A DNA stretch of 48,170 nt from an uncultured Rhodospirillales bacterium (lineage in GTDB: Bacteria > Pseudomonadota > Alphaproteobacteria > Azospirillales > Azospirillaceae). The translations under genes were made by a program, and so were the position numbers. Below, in pieces: positions 35,067-44,224 of this stretch (positions are counted from its first letter, which is position 1; each line of letters opens with the position of its first letter). The notes below the pieces were generated by a model that saw nothing but the letters and a program-made list of their open reading frames with translations, did no database searches and had not been told where the DNA came from. The stretch lies in NCBI GenBank assembly GCA_903856295.1, contig CAIOBP010000128.1, positions 1 to 48,170 on the forward strand, read 5' to 3'.

Positions 35067-35399
35067 ATGAACAGCGAAACCGACGCGCGGCTCGGGCGGA
35101 TGGAACAGGACATCGCCGAGCTCAAAGGCTCCGTCGCCGAGCTCAGGGGCTCCGTCGCCGAGATCAAGGGTACAGTCTCCGACATCAAGGGCACCCTGGC
35201 CCAGATGATGCCGCTGTTGATTCGGCTCGCCGAAGGGCAAGCGCGGGTTGAAGGGCGCGTCGCCCACCAGCCTCGCCCACCAGCCTCGTCCTGCGGATTT
35301 TTACGAGCTGCGCGGCCGGGTCGAGGAGATCAGCCGGCTCCTGCCGACCGCCCACGCCTATCAGCAACCGCCCCAGCGCCAGAGCTGATCGCCCCGTGA
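35067..35399 (+). pseudogene. Coiled-coil protein gene frameshifted by a 13-bp tandem duplication
   Basis: The ATG at 35067 opens a coiled-coil protein with four near-identical heptad-like units (IAELKGSVAELRGSVAEIKG..., about residues 12-45) followed by 'LLIRLAEGQARVEGRVAHQP'. The frame as read runs to 35399 (110 residues) with an R/P/A-rich tail of a type usual for out-of-frame GC-rich DNA. Removing one copy of the 13-bp repeat at 35262-35287 restores a tail 'ADFYELRGRVEEISRLLP' that continues the coiled coil and stops at 35388, giving 102 residues and a clean 7-base gap before pgeF. The gene may therefore be broken or the assembly may be wrong here. Confidence 0.75.
35262..35287. repeat. 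Perfect 13-bp tandem duplication
   Basis: GCCCACCAGCCTC at 35262-35274 and 35275-35287. Because 13 is not a multiple of three, it shifts the frame of the coiled-coil gene. Confidence 0.97.
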
Positions 35400-36154
35400 T
35401 CACTCTCGACGCTTTCAAAGACCTGTCCGGCATCCGCCACGGCTTCTTCACCCGCGAGGGCGGGGTGAGCGGCGGGCTGTACACCTCGCTCAACTGCGGC
35501 TTCGGCTCGGGCGACGAACCGGCGCGGGTGGCCGAGAACCGGGCGCGCATCGCGGCGCGGCTCGCGGTGCCCGCCGGGCAGCTGGTCACGGTCTATCAGA
35601 TTCACAGTCCCGACGTGGTGGTGGCCAAGCAGCCCTGGCAGCCCGGCGACGCCCCCCAGGCCGACGCCATGGTCACCAACCGGCCCGGCATCGCGCTGGG
35701 CATTCTCACCGCCGATTGCGTGCCGGTGCTGTTCGCGGACCCGGCGGCCAGGGTGATCGGCGCCGCCCATGCCGGTTGGAAGGGCGCGCTCGGCGGCGTG
35801 GTCGCGGCCACCGTCGCGGCGATGGTCAAGCTCGGGGCGAACCCGGCGCGGATGGTCGCGGCGATCGGCCCGTGCATCGCCCAGGGCTCCTACGAGGTCG
35901 GCCCCGAGTTCCCCGGCCAGTTCGAGGCCGGAGATTCCGCTTTCTTCACGCCCTCGGTCAAACCCGGCCACTTCATGTTCGACATCGGCGGGCTGGTGAC
36001 CAACCGGCTGGTGGAGCAGAACATCGGCACCATCCAGCGCTGCGCCAACGACACCGCCAGCGAGGAAGCGCGCTTCTTCAGCTACCGCCGAGCCACCCTG
36101 CGCGGAGAACCGGTCTATGGACGCGGCCTGTCTGCCATCGTTCTCGAACCCTGA
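35396..36154 (+). CDS. pgeF: Purine nucleoside phosphorylase / multicopper-polyphenol-oxidase-like protein (YfiH family)
   Basis: Product of 252 residues from a GTG at 35396. The YfiH/DUF152 fold is recognised by 'VYQIHSPDVVV' (about 66-76), 'GILTADCVPVLFAD' (about 101-114), 'AAHAGWKGALGGVV' (about 122-135) and 'AAIGPCIAQGSYEVG' (about 156-170); these supply the histidines and cysteine of the zinc site. Members act on purine nucleosides or edit peptidoglycan precursors. It overlaps the next gene by 38 bases, an unusually long overlap. Confidence 0.93.
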   Translation: MITLDAFKDLSGIRHGFFTREGGVSGGLYTSLNCGFGSGDEPARVAENRARIAARLAVPAGQLVTVYQIHSPDVVVAKQPWQPGDAPQADAMVTNRPGIALGILTADCVPVLFADPAARVIGAAHAGWKGALGGVVAATVAAMVKLGANPARMVAAIGPCIAQGSYEVGPEFPGQFEAGDSAFFTPSVKPGHFMFDIGGLVTNRLVEQNIGTIQRCANDTASEEARFFSYRRATLRGEPVYGRGLSAIVLEP

Positions 36155-37007
36155 GCCACCCGCCCCGGAGCCGCCGTTCCCGGAGCCGGTGCTCGCCTGC
36201 GAGGACAACCGGCGCTTTCTCGCCCGGCTGCCGACGGGCGGCGTCAAACTGGTGGTAACCTCGCCGCCCTACAATATCGGCAAGTCCTATGAGCGCCGGG
36301 CCTCCCTCGAGAGTTATCTGGACGAGCAGGCGAAGGTAATCGCCGAATGCGCGCGGCTGCTCCATCCCCGGGGCTCGCTGTGCTGGCAGGTCGGCAATCA
36401 CGTCGCCGAGGGCGAGATCGTGCCCCTCGACACCGTGCTCTACCCGATCTTCAAGGCGCTGGGCTTGCGGCTGCGCAACCGCATCGTCTGGCATTTCGAA
36501 CACGGGCTGCACTGTTCCAACCGGCTGTCGGGGCGCTACGAGACCATCAGCTGGTTCACCCCCGGCGACGACTACACCTTTCATCTCGATCCGATTCGGG
36601 TGCCCCAGAAATATCCGGGCAAGCGGCATTACAAAGGCCCCAACCTCGGGAAGCTGTCCGGCAATCCCCTGGGCAAGAACCCCGGCGATCTCTGGATTTT
36701 TCCCAACGTCAAGAGCAACCATGTCGAGAAGACCTGCCACCCCTGCCAGTTCCCGGTCGAGCTGGTGGAACGGCTGGTGCTCGCCCTCACCGATCCCGGC
36801 GACACCGTGCTCGACCCCTATATGGGCGTCGGCAGTTCGGTGGTCGCGGCGGCCAAACACCGCCGACTCGGACTCGGCTGCGAGGTGGTTCCCGAGTATG
36901 TCGAGGTGGCGCGACAGCGGCTGGCTGCCCTTCGCGCAGGCACTTTGCGCACCCGGCCGATGGATCGGCCGGTCTGGGACCCGGAAAATGGCGCCACTGG
37001 CCCCTGA
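36117..37007 (+). CDS. Solitary DNA methyltransferase (N4-cytosine/N6-adenine type)
   Basis: Product of 296 residues from the ATG at 36117 (GGAG nine bases upstream). A GTG at 36189 with GGAG next to it would drop the proline-rich first 24 residues and the overlap with pgeF. Motif IV is TSPPYN (residues 48-53); SPPY rather than DPPY is more often found in N4-cytosine enzymes. The SAM-binding motif I comes near the C-terminus, 'VLDPYMGVGSSVVAAAK' (about 230-247), so the order is beta-class. No restriction endonuclease gene is adjacent. It lacks the features of the cell-cycle enzyme CcrM (DPPYN). Confidence 0.88.
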   Translation: MDAACLPSFSNPEPPAPEPPFPEPVLACEDNRRFLARLPTGGVKLVVTSPPYNIGKSYERRASLESYLDEQAKVIAECARLLHPRGSLCWQVGNHVAEGEIVPLDTVLYPIFKALGLRLRNRIVWHFEHGLHCSNRLSGRYETISWFTPGDDYTFHLDPIRVPQKYPGKRHYKGPNLGKLSGNPLGKNPGDLWIFPNVKSNHVEKTCHPCQFPVELVERLVLALTDPGDTVLDPYMGVGSSVVAAAKHRRLGLGCEVVPEYVEVARQRLAALRAGTLRTRPMDRPVWDPENGATGP

Positions 37008-37095
37008 GCCGTCCCCCGCGACGTTCCGGCCATTTACCAACCACGCGCCACAGTTTATTAATTGCGTCGCAGGCAGGCTGAGGAGATACGGGTTT

Positions 37096-38247
37096 ATGGG
37101 CGGATCGATGAACGGGTGGCTGAGAGTTGGCATTGCGTCGCTGACGCTGTGGGTGATCGCCGCTTTCCTTGGGAGTCCGGCTCTGGCCCAGGCCACGCCG
37201 CCGCTCGACGTCCTGCGCGATCAGATGACCCGCGATCTGCCGGCGCTCTGGAAGCTCGAGGCCTTCTCTCCGGGACCGGCCCAGCCCACCGACCCCGCCG
37301 CCCGGGACGCCGCCGAACGCCCGGTGGTGCAAACCTTTACCGCCGTGGTCAGTCTCACCGCCTCGACCTTCACCGCCGATTCCCAGCGCGGCCCCTACAC
37401 CCTGCTGCGCCCGGTCGCCGAGCAGGGCACGCGCAAGACCCTCTCGGGCCTGATCAAATCGACCCGCCGCGATACCGGTGGCTGGACGGTGCGGGTCGGC
37501 GTGCAGAACATTTATATTCTCGACAACATCGGCCAGCCCGCCGACCGCTTCCAGGGCCGCACCGCCATCATCGGCTCGCCCGAGGCGACCAAGCTGCTGA
37601 CCGAACTCGATCAGACCGCCAAGCAGCAGAACGAAGCCGAGGCCCAGCGCCAGCGCCGCCAGCAGGAGCAACTCGACACCCAGCTCTCGGTGGTCAAGGC
37701 CGAGGCCCAGCGCATCGCCGCCGATCACGCGCTGATCGACCAGCGCGCCGCCTTCCTGGCCCAGGTCAGGCGCCAGCTGATGGAGGGCGAGCGGCCGACC
37801 CGCATCGCCGCCTTCGAGGCCGCGCTCAAGTCCGACGATGTCTCGCAGCGGGTGATGGCGCTGTCGACCGCGCTGGTCGGCCGCGATGCCGTGGTGGCCA
37901 ATCTGGCGCTGCGCACCTTTCTCGCCGGCAAGAAAAGCCTGCCGGTGCAGCTGTTCGCCACCCGGGAAAGCAAGGACAGCGAGACCGTGGTCAACAATCT
38001 CGGCCCGCTGACCCTGACCATCGACCGCTTCGACACCACCACCGGCACTCTCGAAGGCAAGATGGGCGCGCCGGGCTATTCCATCGCCCTGCCGGGCAGC
38101 GCGTTCGGCTATCTCGCCCAGACCGAACTGACCATCAACAGCTATGGCTGCTCGCTGCAATTGAGGCTTTCGGAGGTCGAGACCCTCGACGGCGTCTTCC
38201 GCTGCCAGACTCTGCCGCCCCTGATCGCCCGCATCACCCTCGATTGA
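37096..38247 (+). CDS. Periplasmic hypothetical protein with central coiled coil
   Basis: Product of 383 residues from the ATG at 37096 (AGGAG 10-11 bases upstream; an internal ATG at 37108 is possible). The signal peptide ends near 'SPALAQA'. A first domain (about 40-150) is strand-rich ('PVVQTFTAVVSLTASTFTAD'). A glutamine/arginine-rich coiled coil spans about 172-215 ('QNEAEAQRQRRQQEQLDTQL'). A C-terminal strand-rich domain follows (about 285-383), with one cysteine pair ('SYGCSLQL', 'FRCQTL'). No family is recognised. It lies 25 bases before the SH3-domain gene and probably shares its transcript. Confidence 0.75.
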   Translation: MGGSMNGWLRVGIASLTLWVIAAFLGSPALAQATPPLDVLRDQMTRDLPALWKLEAFSPGPAQPTDPAARDAAERPVVQTFTAVVSLTASTFTADSQRGPYTLLRPVAEQGTRKTLSGLIKSTRRDTGGWTVRVGVQNIYILDNIGQPADRFQGRTAIIGSPEATKLLTELDQTAKQQNEAEAQRQRRQQEQLDTQLSVVKAEAQRIAADHALIDQRAAFLAQVRRQLMEGERPTRIAAFEAALKSDDVSQRVMALSTALVGRDAVVANLALRTFLAGKKSLPVQLFATRESKDSETVVNNLGPLTLTIDRFDTTTGTLEGKMGAPGYSIALPGSAFGYLAQTELTINSYGCSLQLRLSEVETLDGVFRCQTLPPLIARITLD

Positions 38248-38272
38248 GAGCCTCCGTCCGGAAAGTCAGCCC

Positions 38273-39184
38273 ATGGCTCCCAATCTGATCAGCCCCCTCG
38301 CCGTTTTCGTCCTGCTGGCCGTCGCCGCCGGGGCCGGTGCCGCCGAAGCGCCCGAGAAGCTGACGCCCCGCCCGCCGCCGACGCCGCTCCTCCAGAGCTG
38401 GGCCACGCTGTCCGCGCCCAAGACCGATGAAAAGCCGCCGCCGGCGCGGATGCCGGTCATCGCCGTGCCGCCGCCCCAACCGGCGCCGCCCTTCTCGCCA
38501 CCGTCCCAGAGAGCGACTCCGGCCGACACCATCGTGCCCACGGCGGTAAACGCCAAGGGCAAGACGCCGCCGGCCAAGGCCGACACCACGCTGCCCGCGC
38601 CGCGCACGGCAACCGCACCAATGCTCACCGTGCCGACGGCGCCCGTGATGGTGGCTCCGGTGGTGGTGGTGGCTCCGGTGGTGACGCCGGCACCGCCCGT
38701 GGCAACCGCACCCGTGATTGCACCCGCCAAGACGGCGGCGCCTGTGATGCCGGCACCGTCCGTGGCAACGGCTCCCGCGCCGACGCCCGCCAAAACGGCG
38801 GCGCCCGCGGCAACCGCGCCCGCCAAGGCGGCGGCCCCCACGGTGACGGCGGCCAGGACGCCGCCGGCCAAGGCCGATTCACCGCCGCCCCCGCACACCC
38901 CCGCCCAGCGGGTCGTCCCGCCGCCGCAGACGACGGCGAAGCCGCCGGTTCCGGCGCAACAAGGCAAGGGCGAGCGGGTCATCCGCTATGCCAGCACCGA
39001 GGTCAACATCCGCCTGCGTCCCGACATCAACGCCCGCCGCATCGACATCATCGACGAGGGCAAGACGCTGGAGGTCATCGGCCCGCTGATCGATGGCAAA
39101 TGGGTGAAGGTGGCGCGCCATGGCGAAGTGCTCGGCTACGCCGCCGCCGAGTTCCTGCTGACCCACCCGCCCGCGCCGCACTGA
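38273..39184 (+). CDS. Periplasmic bacterial SH3-domain protein with Pro/Ala-rich linker
   Basis: Product of 303 residues. The signal peptide (about 1-24) ends 'AAGAGAAEA'. Residues about 25-225 are an extended linker dominated by P, A, T and V with repeated short units such as 'APAKTAAP' and 'PPAKAD', of the kind that spans periplasm or peptidoglycan. The C-terminal 65 residues form a bacterial SH3 (SH3b) domain: 'STEVNIRLRPDINARRID' and 'GKWVKVARHGEVLGYAAAEF', expected to bind cell-wall peptides. It forms an operon with the upstream periplasmic protein. Confidence 0.82.
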   Translation: MAPNLISPLAVFVLLAVAAGAGAAEAPEKLTPRPPPTPLLQSWATLSAPKTDEKPPPARMPVIAVPPPQPAPPFSPPSQRATPADTIVPTAVNAKGKTPPAKADTTLPAPRTATAPMLTVPTAPVMVAPVVVVAPVVTPAPPVATAPVIAPAKTAAPVMPAPSVATAPAPTPAKTAAPAATAPAKAAAPTVTAARTPPAKADSPPPPHTPAQRVVPPPQTTAKPPVPAQQGKGERVIRYASTEVNIRLRPDINARRIDIIDEGKTLEVIGPLIDGKWVKVARHGEVLGYAAAEFLLTHPPAPH

Positions 39185-39213
39185 ACGGTCATCGGCGAAC
39201 GGCCTGCTGCGCC

Positions 39214-39232
39214 CCGGGGCCGATGGCCCCGG
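39214..39232. terminator. Hairpin between convergent genes
   Basis: CCGGGGCC-GAT-GGCCCCGG is a perfect 8-bp stem with a 3-base loop, between the stop codons of the SH3 gene and holA. There is no T-tract on either side, so termination efficiency is uncertain. Confidence 0.4.
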
Positions 39233-39238
39233 CCGCCG

Positions 39239-40291
39239 CTACGCCCGGCGCACCCGCGCCATGGCCGCCAATTGAAACAGAACCCGCGCGGTCAGGGTTT
39301 CGTCGGGCATGCCGGTCCGCTTGCATTCGGCCTCGGCCTCGACCAACCGCTCCAGCGCCTGACGCAATTGAGCCGGCGGCCACTGGCGGATTTGGCCGGT
39401 AAATACCGTCTGCATCTTGAAGAACACCGGCGGCTTGAGCGCCTTGACCGCCGACTCGGTGTTGGCCCCGGCCGCGATTTCCGCCTGAACCCAGTGCAGA
39501 CGCTGAAAATGGCGCTGGGTGGCACGCAGGATCGCCACCGCCGCCATGCCCTCGGCGAACAACCGGCCCAGCGCCCGGTCGAGGGTCGAGAAATCGCCGG
39601 ACGCCGCCGCCCAGGCGGGATCATCAAGGGAGAGCAGCGAGGCGCTGTCGCCGATCGCCGCCTGCACGTCCTCAAGCCCGACCCGGCGTTCGCCGGCCTT
39701 GCCGGGTCCGGCATCCATGTAGAGCGCGAGCTTCTCGATCTCGCTGCGCGCCATCATCCGGTCGCCGACCAGATTGGCGGCAAGAAAGACCTGGGCGTCG
39801 GGATCGAGCACCAGCCCGGACGCCGCCGCCAATTCGACCATCACCCGGCGCAACGACGATTCGTCCTCGGTGTAACAGGGCAGCGCGGCGCCGGTCGCCG
39901 CCGCCTCGAACGCGAGACGCAGCTTGGAGCGCGACCCGAGATCACCGGCCTCGACCACCACCAGACTGTCGCCGCCCGGCGTGGCGGCAAACAGCGCCGC
40001 GAAGGCCGCCGTCACCCCGTCGTCGGCCTCGCGCAGCCGGATCAGCCGGCGCCCGCCGATCAGCGATTGCGCCGCCACCTCGTCGGCCAGCCGGGCGGGA
40101 TCGCCGGCCACGCCCTTCGCCGTCAATTCGGCAACCCGGAACGGATCGGTCAGGTCAGCGATCACCGTCCGGGATAGCGTGTCGGCACGGTCGCGCACCA
40201 AGCCGGCGTCCGGACCATAGACCAGCACCGCCCGGACCTTGGCATCGGGCCGGGCGAGAAACCCCTCGATCGCCTTGCCCTGGAGCTTCAC
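39239..40291 (-). CDS. holA: DNA polymerase III subunit delta
   Basis: Clamp-loader subunit that opens the beta sliding clamp; 350 residues. The N-terminal domain begins 'VRAVLVYGPDAGLVRDRADT', with 'PARLADEVAAQSLIGGRRLI' and 'SLVVVEAGDLGSRSKLRLAF' as in the family; the C-terminal part is helical ('ILRATQRHFQRLHWVQAEI'). It lacks a functional Walker A, as expected for delta. Its start overlaps the end of lptE by four bases (ATGA), the standard leuS-lptE-holA arrangement. Confidence 0.94.
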   Translation of the reverse strand: MKLQGKAIEGFLARPDAKVRAVLVYGPDAGLVRDRADTLSRTVIADLTDPFRVAELTAKGVAGDPARLADEVAAQSLIGGRRLIRLREADDGVTAAFAALFAATPGGDSLVVVEAGDLGSRSKLRLAFEAAATGAALPCYTEDESSLRRVMVELAAASGLVLDPDAQVFLAANLVGDRMMARSEIEKLALYMDAGPGKAGERRVGLEDVQAAIGDSASLLSLDDPAWAAASGDFSTLDRALGRLFAEGMAAVAILRATQRHFQRLHWVQAEIAAGANTESAVKALKPPVFFKMQTVFTGQIRQWPPAQLRQALERLVEAEAECKRTGMPDETLTARVLFQLAAMARVRRA

Positions 40292-40836
40292 GGCCGCGAC
40301 GCTTTGGCCGGGCCGCCGGTCAGCGCCGGCCGCTGGTCGGGATCGCGGGCGAAGTAGAGCGCGACCCGGGTCCTGATCTCATCGCTGATATAGTCGATGC
40401 CGCGATCAAGCGCATTCTCCTGGGACACGAACGACGCCCACTGATAATAGGAGACGTTATAACCCGGCACCGCCCGTGAATTGCCCTGAAGCACCACCTT
40501 ACCGGTGGGAATATGGACCAGACGATAGGTGGCGGTGGCGGTCCACTGCACGCGGGAGGCGCTGGCGTCCTTCTCGATGGCCAGCGACTGCTCGCCGGTG
40601 GTCAAAACCACATCGAGCCGGTATTCGGCCGAGGACGGCCGGCGGTCCTGGTAGAAGCGGTCGATCAGCAGATTGCGCATCTTCTGGCCCGACCGATCCT
40701 TGATCTCGGCGACCTCGACCGTGGCCATTTTGCCGGCGACGGCCCCATCGGTGCTATCGCCGCCCATCATCGGCCGGAAGCCGCAGGCTCCGAGCAGCAG
40801 CACCAGACCCAGCGCCCCGCAGGATAAGCCGCGCAT
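40288..40836 (-). CDS. lptE: LPS-assembly lipoprotein LptE
   Basis: Outer-membrane lipoprotein that plugs LptD and helps deliver lipopolysaccharide to the cell surface; 182 residues. The signal peptide MRGLSCGALGLVLLLGACGF contains the lipobox LGAC. Then 'VEVAEIKDRSGQKMRNLLID' and 'YRLDVVLTTGEQSLAIEKD' follow the LptE pattern, as does 'WASFVSQENALDRGIDYISD'. It sits between leuS (24-base gap) and holA (overlap), a position diagnostic for this gene. Confidence 0.93.
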   Translation of the reverse strand: MRGLSCGALGLVLLLGACGFRPMMGGDSTDGAVAGKMATVEVAEIKDRSGQKMRNLLIDRFYQDRRPSSAEYRLDVVLTTGEQSLAIEKDASASRVQWTATATYRLVHIPTGKVVLQGNSRAVPGYNVSYYQWASFVSQENALDRGIDYISDEIRTRVALYFARDPDQRPALTGGPAKASRP

Positions 40837-40860
40837 CCGCCGTCCCCCTCCCGTTCAGTG

Positions 40861-43422
40861 TCACGCCACGATGTTGACGATCCGGTTCGGCACCACGATC
40901 ACCTTGCGCACCGCTTTGCCGTCGAGCGCCCGCACCACGCCGGGATCGGCCAGCGCCGCCTTTTCCGCCTCGGCCGCCGGCAAATCCTTGGCCAGGGTCA
41001 GGGTGGCGCGCAGCTTGCCGTTGACCTGCACCGCCACCGTCACCACGTCGTCGGCGACCAGCGCCGGATCGAAGCCGGGCCACGGCCGGTCGGTCAGCGG
41101 CTCGGCGTGACCGAGCTGACTCCACACTTCCTCGGCCAAATGAGGCGTGATCGGGTTGATCAGGCCGACCAGCGTCTCCAGCCCCTCGCGCAGCGCCCAG
41201 GCTTCGCCCTCGCCGGCGCCAAGATCGGCCAGGGTGTTGGCCAGCTCGCGAATCCGCGCCACCGCCTTGTTGAAATGGAATTTCGCCAGATCGTCGGTGA
41301 TCGCGGCCACGGTCTTGTGGGTGGCCCGGCGCGCCGCCCCGGCCTTGGCCGAGAGGGTGGCGGGCAGCGGCGTGCCAGCCGCGGGCAGCGCCACCGCCGG
41401 CTCGGTGGCGATCCGCCACAGCCGGCTGAGAAAACGCCAAGCGCCGTCGATGCCGGACTCGGTCCATTCGAGATCGCGCTCGGGCGGACTGTCGGACATC
41501 AGCAGCAGGCGGGCGGTGTCGGCGCCATAGGCATCGACGACCTTTTCCAGCCCGACGACGTTCTTCTTGGACTTGCTCATCTTCTCGAGCCGGCCCACCG
41601 TCACCGGCGCGCCGTCGCTCATCCGCACCGGCCCGCCCGCCCGTTCCTCGACCTCTTCCGGGTAGAGCCAGCTGCCGGACTCGTCCTTGTAGGTCTGGTG
41701 GGTGACCATGCCCTGGGTCATCAACCCGGCGAACGGCTCGGCGACGCTGAGATAACCGCAGCGCTGCAAGGCCCGGGTGAAGAAGCGGGAATAGAGCAGG
41801 TGCAGCACCGCGTGCTCGATGCCGCCGATATATTGGTCGACCGGCAGCCAGTAGTCGGCGGCCTTGGGGTCGAAGCCGCGCGTGGTCTCGCCCGGCGAGG
41901 TGAAGCGGGCGAAATACCAGGACGACTCGAAGAAGGTGTCGAAGGTGTCGGTCTCGCGCAACGCCGGCTTGCCACAGACCGGGCAGTCGGTGTGCTTCCA
42001 GCTCGGATGATGCTCCAGCGGATTGCCCGGCTTGTCGAAGCTGACATCCTCGGGCAGGCGCACCGGCAACTGATCGTCGGGCACCGGCACGATGCCGCAG
42101 CCCTTGCAGTGGACCACCGGAATCGGACAGCCCCAATAACGCTGGCGCGACACGCCCCAGTCGCGCAGCCGGTACTGGATGGTGCGCCGGCCGATGCCCA
42201 TCCGCTCCAGCCGCTCGCCCGCCGCCTGCTTGGCCGCTTCCACCGCCAGCCCGTCGAGAAAACCGGAATGGCGGAGCGTGCCGGGGCCGGTGTAAGCCTC
42301 GGTGCCGACCTTGAAGGCGTTCGGGTCTTCCCCGTCGGGAATCACCACCTCTCTAACCGGCAGATGGTATTTCCGCGCGAAATCCAGATCGCGCTGGTCG
42401 TGGGCCGGGCAGCCGAAAATGGCGCCGGTGCCGTATTCCATCAGCACGAAGTTGGCCACGTAGACCGGCAGCGTCGCGCCCTCGACGAAGGGATGGCCGA
42501 CCGTCAGGCCCGTGTCGAAGCCCAGCTTCTCGGCGGTCTCGATCGCGGCTTCGCTGGTGCCGGTGCGGTTGCACTCGGCGATGAACGCCGCCAGTTCCGC
42601 CCGCTCCCCGGCCAGCCCGGTCGCCAGCGGATGATTGGGCGAAATGGCCACGAAGGCGGCGCCGAACAGGGTGTCGGGCCGGGTGGTGAAGACCTCGAGC
42701 CCCTCGCCGGAGCTGGTGAGGTTGAAAGTCAGGCGGGCGCCGCTGGAACGGCCGATCCAGTTTTCCTGCATCACCCGCACCTTGTCGGGCCAGCGCTCCA
42801 GGGTCTTGAGCCCGTCCAGCAGGTCTTCGGCGAAGTCGGTGATGCGCAGGAACCATTGGGAGAGCTGGCGCTTCTCGACCAGCGCCCCGGAACGCCAGCC
42901 CCGGCCCTCGATCACCTGCTCGTTGGCCAGCACGGTGTTTTCCACCGGATCCCAGTTGACCCAGCTTTCCTTGCGGTAGGCCAGCCCGGCCTTGAGGAAA
43001 TCCAGGAACATCTTCTGTTCATGGCGATAGTAGCCGGGCGCGCAGGTCGCGACCTCGCGGCTCCAGTCATAGGCCAGCCCCATGACCCGCAGCTGCTCGC
43101 CCATCACCTTGATGTTCTCGTAGGTCCAGGCGGCGGGATGAACCTTGTTGGCGATGGCGGCGTTTTCCGCCGGCAGGCCAAAGGCGTCCCAGCCCATGGG
43201 ATGCAGCACGTTGAAGCCCTGCGCCCGCTTGAAGCGCGCCACCACGTCGCCCAGCGTGTAATTGCGGACATGGCCGATGTGCAGACGCCCCGACGGATAG
43301 GGGAACATCTCCAGCACATAATATTTCGGCCGGTCGGCGCGTTCGACGGCGACGAAACTGCCGCGCCGCTGCCATTCCGCCTGCCACTTCGCCTCGGTTT
43401 CCCTGAAATTATAGCGGGCCAT
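40861..43422 (-). CDS. leuS: Leucyl-tRNA synthetase
   Basis: Class I aminoacyl-tRNA synthetase that charges tRNA-Leu; 853 residues. The ATP-site HIGH motif is in '[15 protein letters not shown]' (about 38-52) and the KMSKS loop in 'EKMSKSKKN' (about 612-620). The editing domain is inserted between, with '[17 protein letters not shown]' and '[20 protein letters not shown]' of the zinc-ribbon region. It heads the leuS-lptE-holA operon. Confidence 0.98.
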   Translation of the reverse strand: MARYNFRETEAKWQAEWQRRGSFVAVERADRPKYYVLEMFPYPSGRLHIGHVRNYTLGDVVARFKRAQGFNVLHPMGWDAFGLPAENAAIANKVHPAAWTYENIKVMGEQLRVMGLAYDWSREVATCAPGYYRHEQKMFLDFLKAGLAYRKESWVNWDPVENTVLANEQVIEGRGWRSGALVEKRQLSQWFLRITDFAEDLLDGLKTLERWPDKVRVMQENWIGRSSGARLTFNLTSSGEGLEVFTTRPDTLFGAAFVAISPNHPLATGLAGERAELAAFIAECNRTGTSEAAIETAEKLGFDTGLTVGHPFVEGATLPVYVANFVLMEYGTGAIFGCPAHDQRDLDFARKYHLPVREVVIPDGEDPNAFKVGTEAYTGPGTLRHSGFLDGLAVEAAKQAAGERLERMGIGRRTIQYRLRDWGVSRQRYWGCPIPVVHCKGCGIVPVPDDQLPVRLPEDVSFDKPGNPLEHHPSWKHTDCPVCGKPALRETDTFDTFFESSWYFARFTSPGETTRGFDPKAADYWLPVDQYIGGIEHAVLHLLYSRFFTRALQRCGYLSVAEPFAGLMTQGMVTHQTYKDESGSWLYPEEVEERAGGPVRMSDGAPVTVGRLEKMSKSKKNVVGLEKVVDAYGADTARLLLMSDSPPERDLEWTESGIDGAWRFLSRLWRIATEPAVALPAAGTPLPATLSAKAGAARRATHKTVAAITDDLAKFHFNKAVARIRELANTLADLGAGEGEAWALREGLETLVGLINPITPHLAEEVWSQLGHAEPLTDRPWPGFDPALVADDVVTVAVQVNGKLRATLTLAKDLPAAEAEKAALADPGVVRALDGKAVRKVIVVPNRIVNIVA

Positions 43423-43486
43423 GTCGGTCGAACTCTGATGTCTCTGAACGGTTGAAACGGGTCCCGGATTAAACGGAACCCCTGAC

Positions 43487-43530
43487 TTAAACGAAACAGG
43501 CCGCGACGGCCTTCCGGCACGGCCGCGGCC
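43487..43530 (-). terminator. Candidate terminator of the DUF3576 gene
   Basis: GGCCGCG (43499-43505) and CGCGGCC (43524-43530) pair around an inner hairpin, and the minus strand continues TGTTTCGTTT. It lies after the stop of the lipoprotein gene and before leuS. The T-tract is interrupted. Confidence 0.5.
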
Positions 43531-43569
43531 CCGTTCCTGGGGACGACTCGACGCCGCAGGGCGGCCGGT

Positions 43570-44115
43570 CTAGTCTTTCTTCGCCTGGGCCATGCGCAGC
43601 TGCCGCGCCCTGGTCAGGATGGTGTCCTCAAGCTGACCGGCGGTGTCGGAGCCGACCTTGGTATCCTGCCAGGCCCCGCCCTTCTGACGGGACTGACGAA
43701 ACACCGTGGCCCGCAGGGCGTCGGCGCGCAACTGCTTGTCGAGAATGTAGACGTTGACCTTGAAGCGGCTGTCCGGAGCCTCGGGGGGCGAATACCAGTC
43801 GGTGAGGATGACGCCGCCGAAGGGATCGGCCGACATGATCGGCATGAACGACAGCGTATCCAGCGTCCCCCGCCACAGGAAGCTGTTGACGCCGAGACCG
43901 CCGCCACCGCCCTGCTCGCCTTCGACCCGCTTGCCCGAGGCCAGCAAATCGAGTCCGCCATCGCCGCCCAGGACGCTGCCATACTTGTACATCTCGCGTC
44001 GCTGGACTTCCTCCTGCGACGGGCCACCGCCGCCGACATAGCTGTCGCAGGCCCCCAGCGCGAGAGTCGAGGCCAGTAGAATGACGTGCGGGACGATCGA
44101 TGTCAGCCGGAACAT
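43570..44115 (-). CDS. DUF3576 family lipoprotein
   Basis: Product of 181 residues from the ATG at 44115. The signal peptide 'FRLTSIVPHVILLASTLALG' ends in the lipobox LGAC. The mature protein shows 'LGVNSFLWRGTLDTLSFMPI' and 'SADPFGGVILTDWYSPPEAP', then 'FKVNVYILDKQLRADALRA', the marks of DUF3576, a family of alphaproteobacterial envelope lipoproteins often found beside leuS. There is a glycine run at about 68-76. Its function is not known; a role in envelope assembly is likely by context. Confidence 0.85.
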   Translation of the reverse strand: MFRLTSIVPHVILLASTLALGACDSYVGGGGPSQEEVQRREMYKYGSVLGGDGGLDLLASGKRVEGEQGGGGGLGVNSFLWRGTLDTLSFMPIMSADPFGGVILTDWYSPPEAPDSRFKVNVYILDKQLRADALRATVFRQSRQKGGAWQDTKVGSDTAGQLEDTILTRARQLRMAQAKKD

Positions 44116-44224
44116 GGCAGGAGCTTCGCGTTGTTCAAACGGGGGACCGCGACGACGGAAAGAAACGGTCTCATCGCGACCGAACAAACCATAAAAGCCG
44201 CGACCCCGCAACAGGATTGGCGCC

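Noticed and set aside
37096-38247. Annotation as a chemotaxis or motility coiled-coil protein
   Set aside because: It has a signal peptide and no domain supporting that; left as hypothetical.
38540-38880. CRISPR-like repeats
   Set aside because: The repetition is coding Pro/Ala/Lys low complexity with irregular spacing and no spacers; no cas genes are present.
38266-38982. Glycine/alanine/valine-rich minus-strand frame
   Set aside because: Complement of the Pro/Ala linker of the SH3 protein, so the repeats are a by-product.
40858-43455. 865-codon open frame opposite leuS
   Set aside because: Antisense shadow; leuS has the HIGH and KMSKS motifs and correct length.
43470-43490. TTAA pair upstream of leuS
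   Set aside because: Spacing between the two TTAA is far larger than 7 bases.
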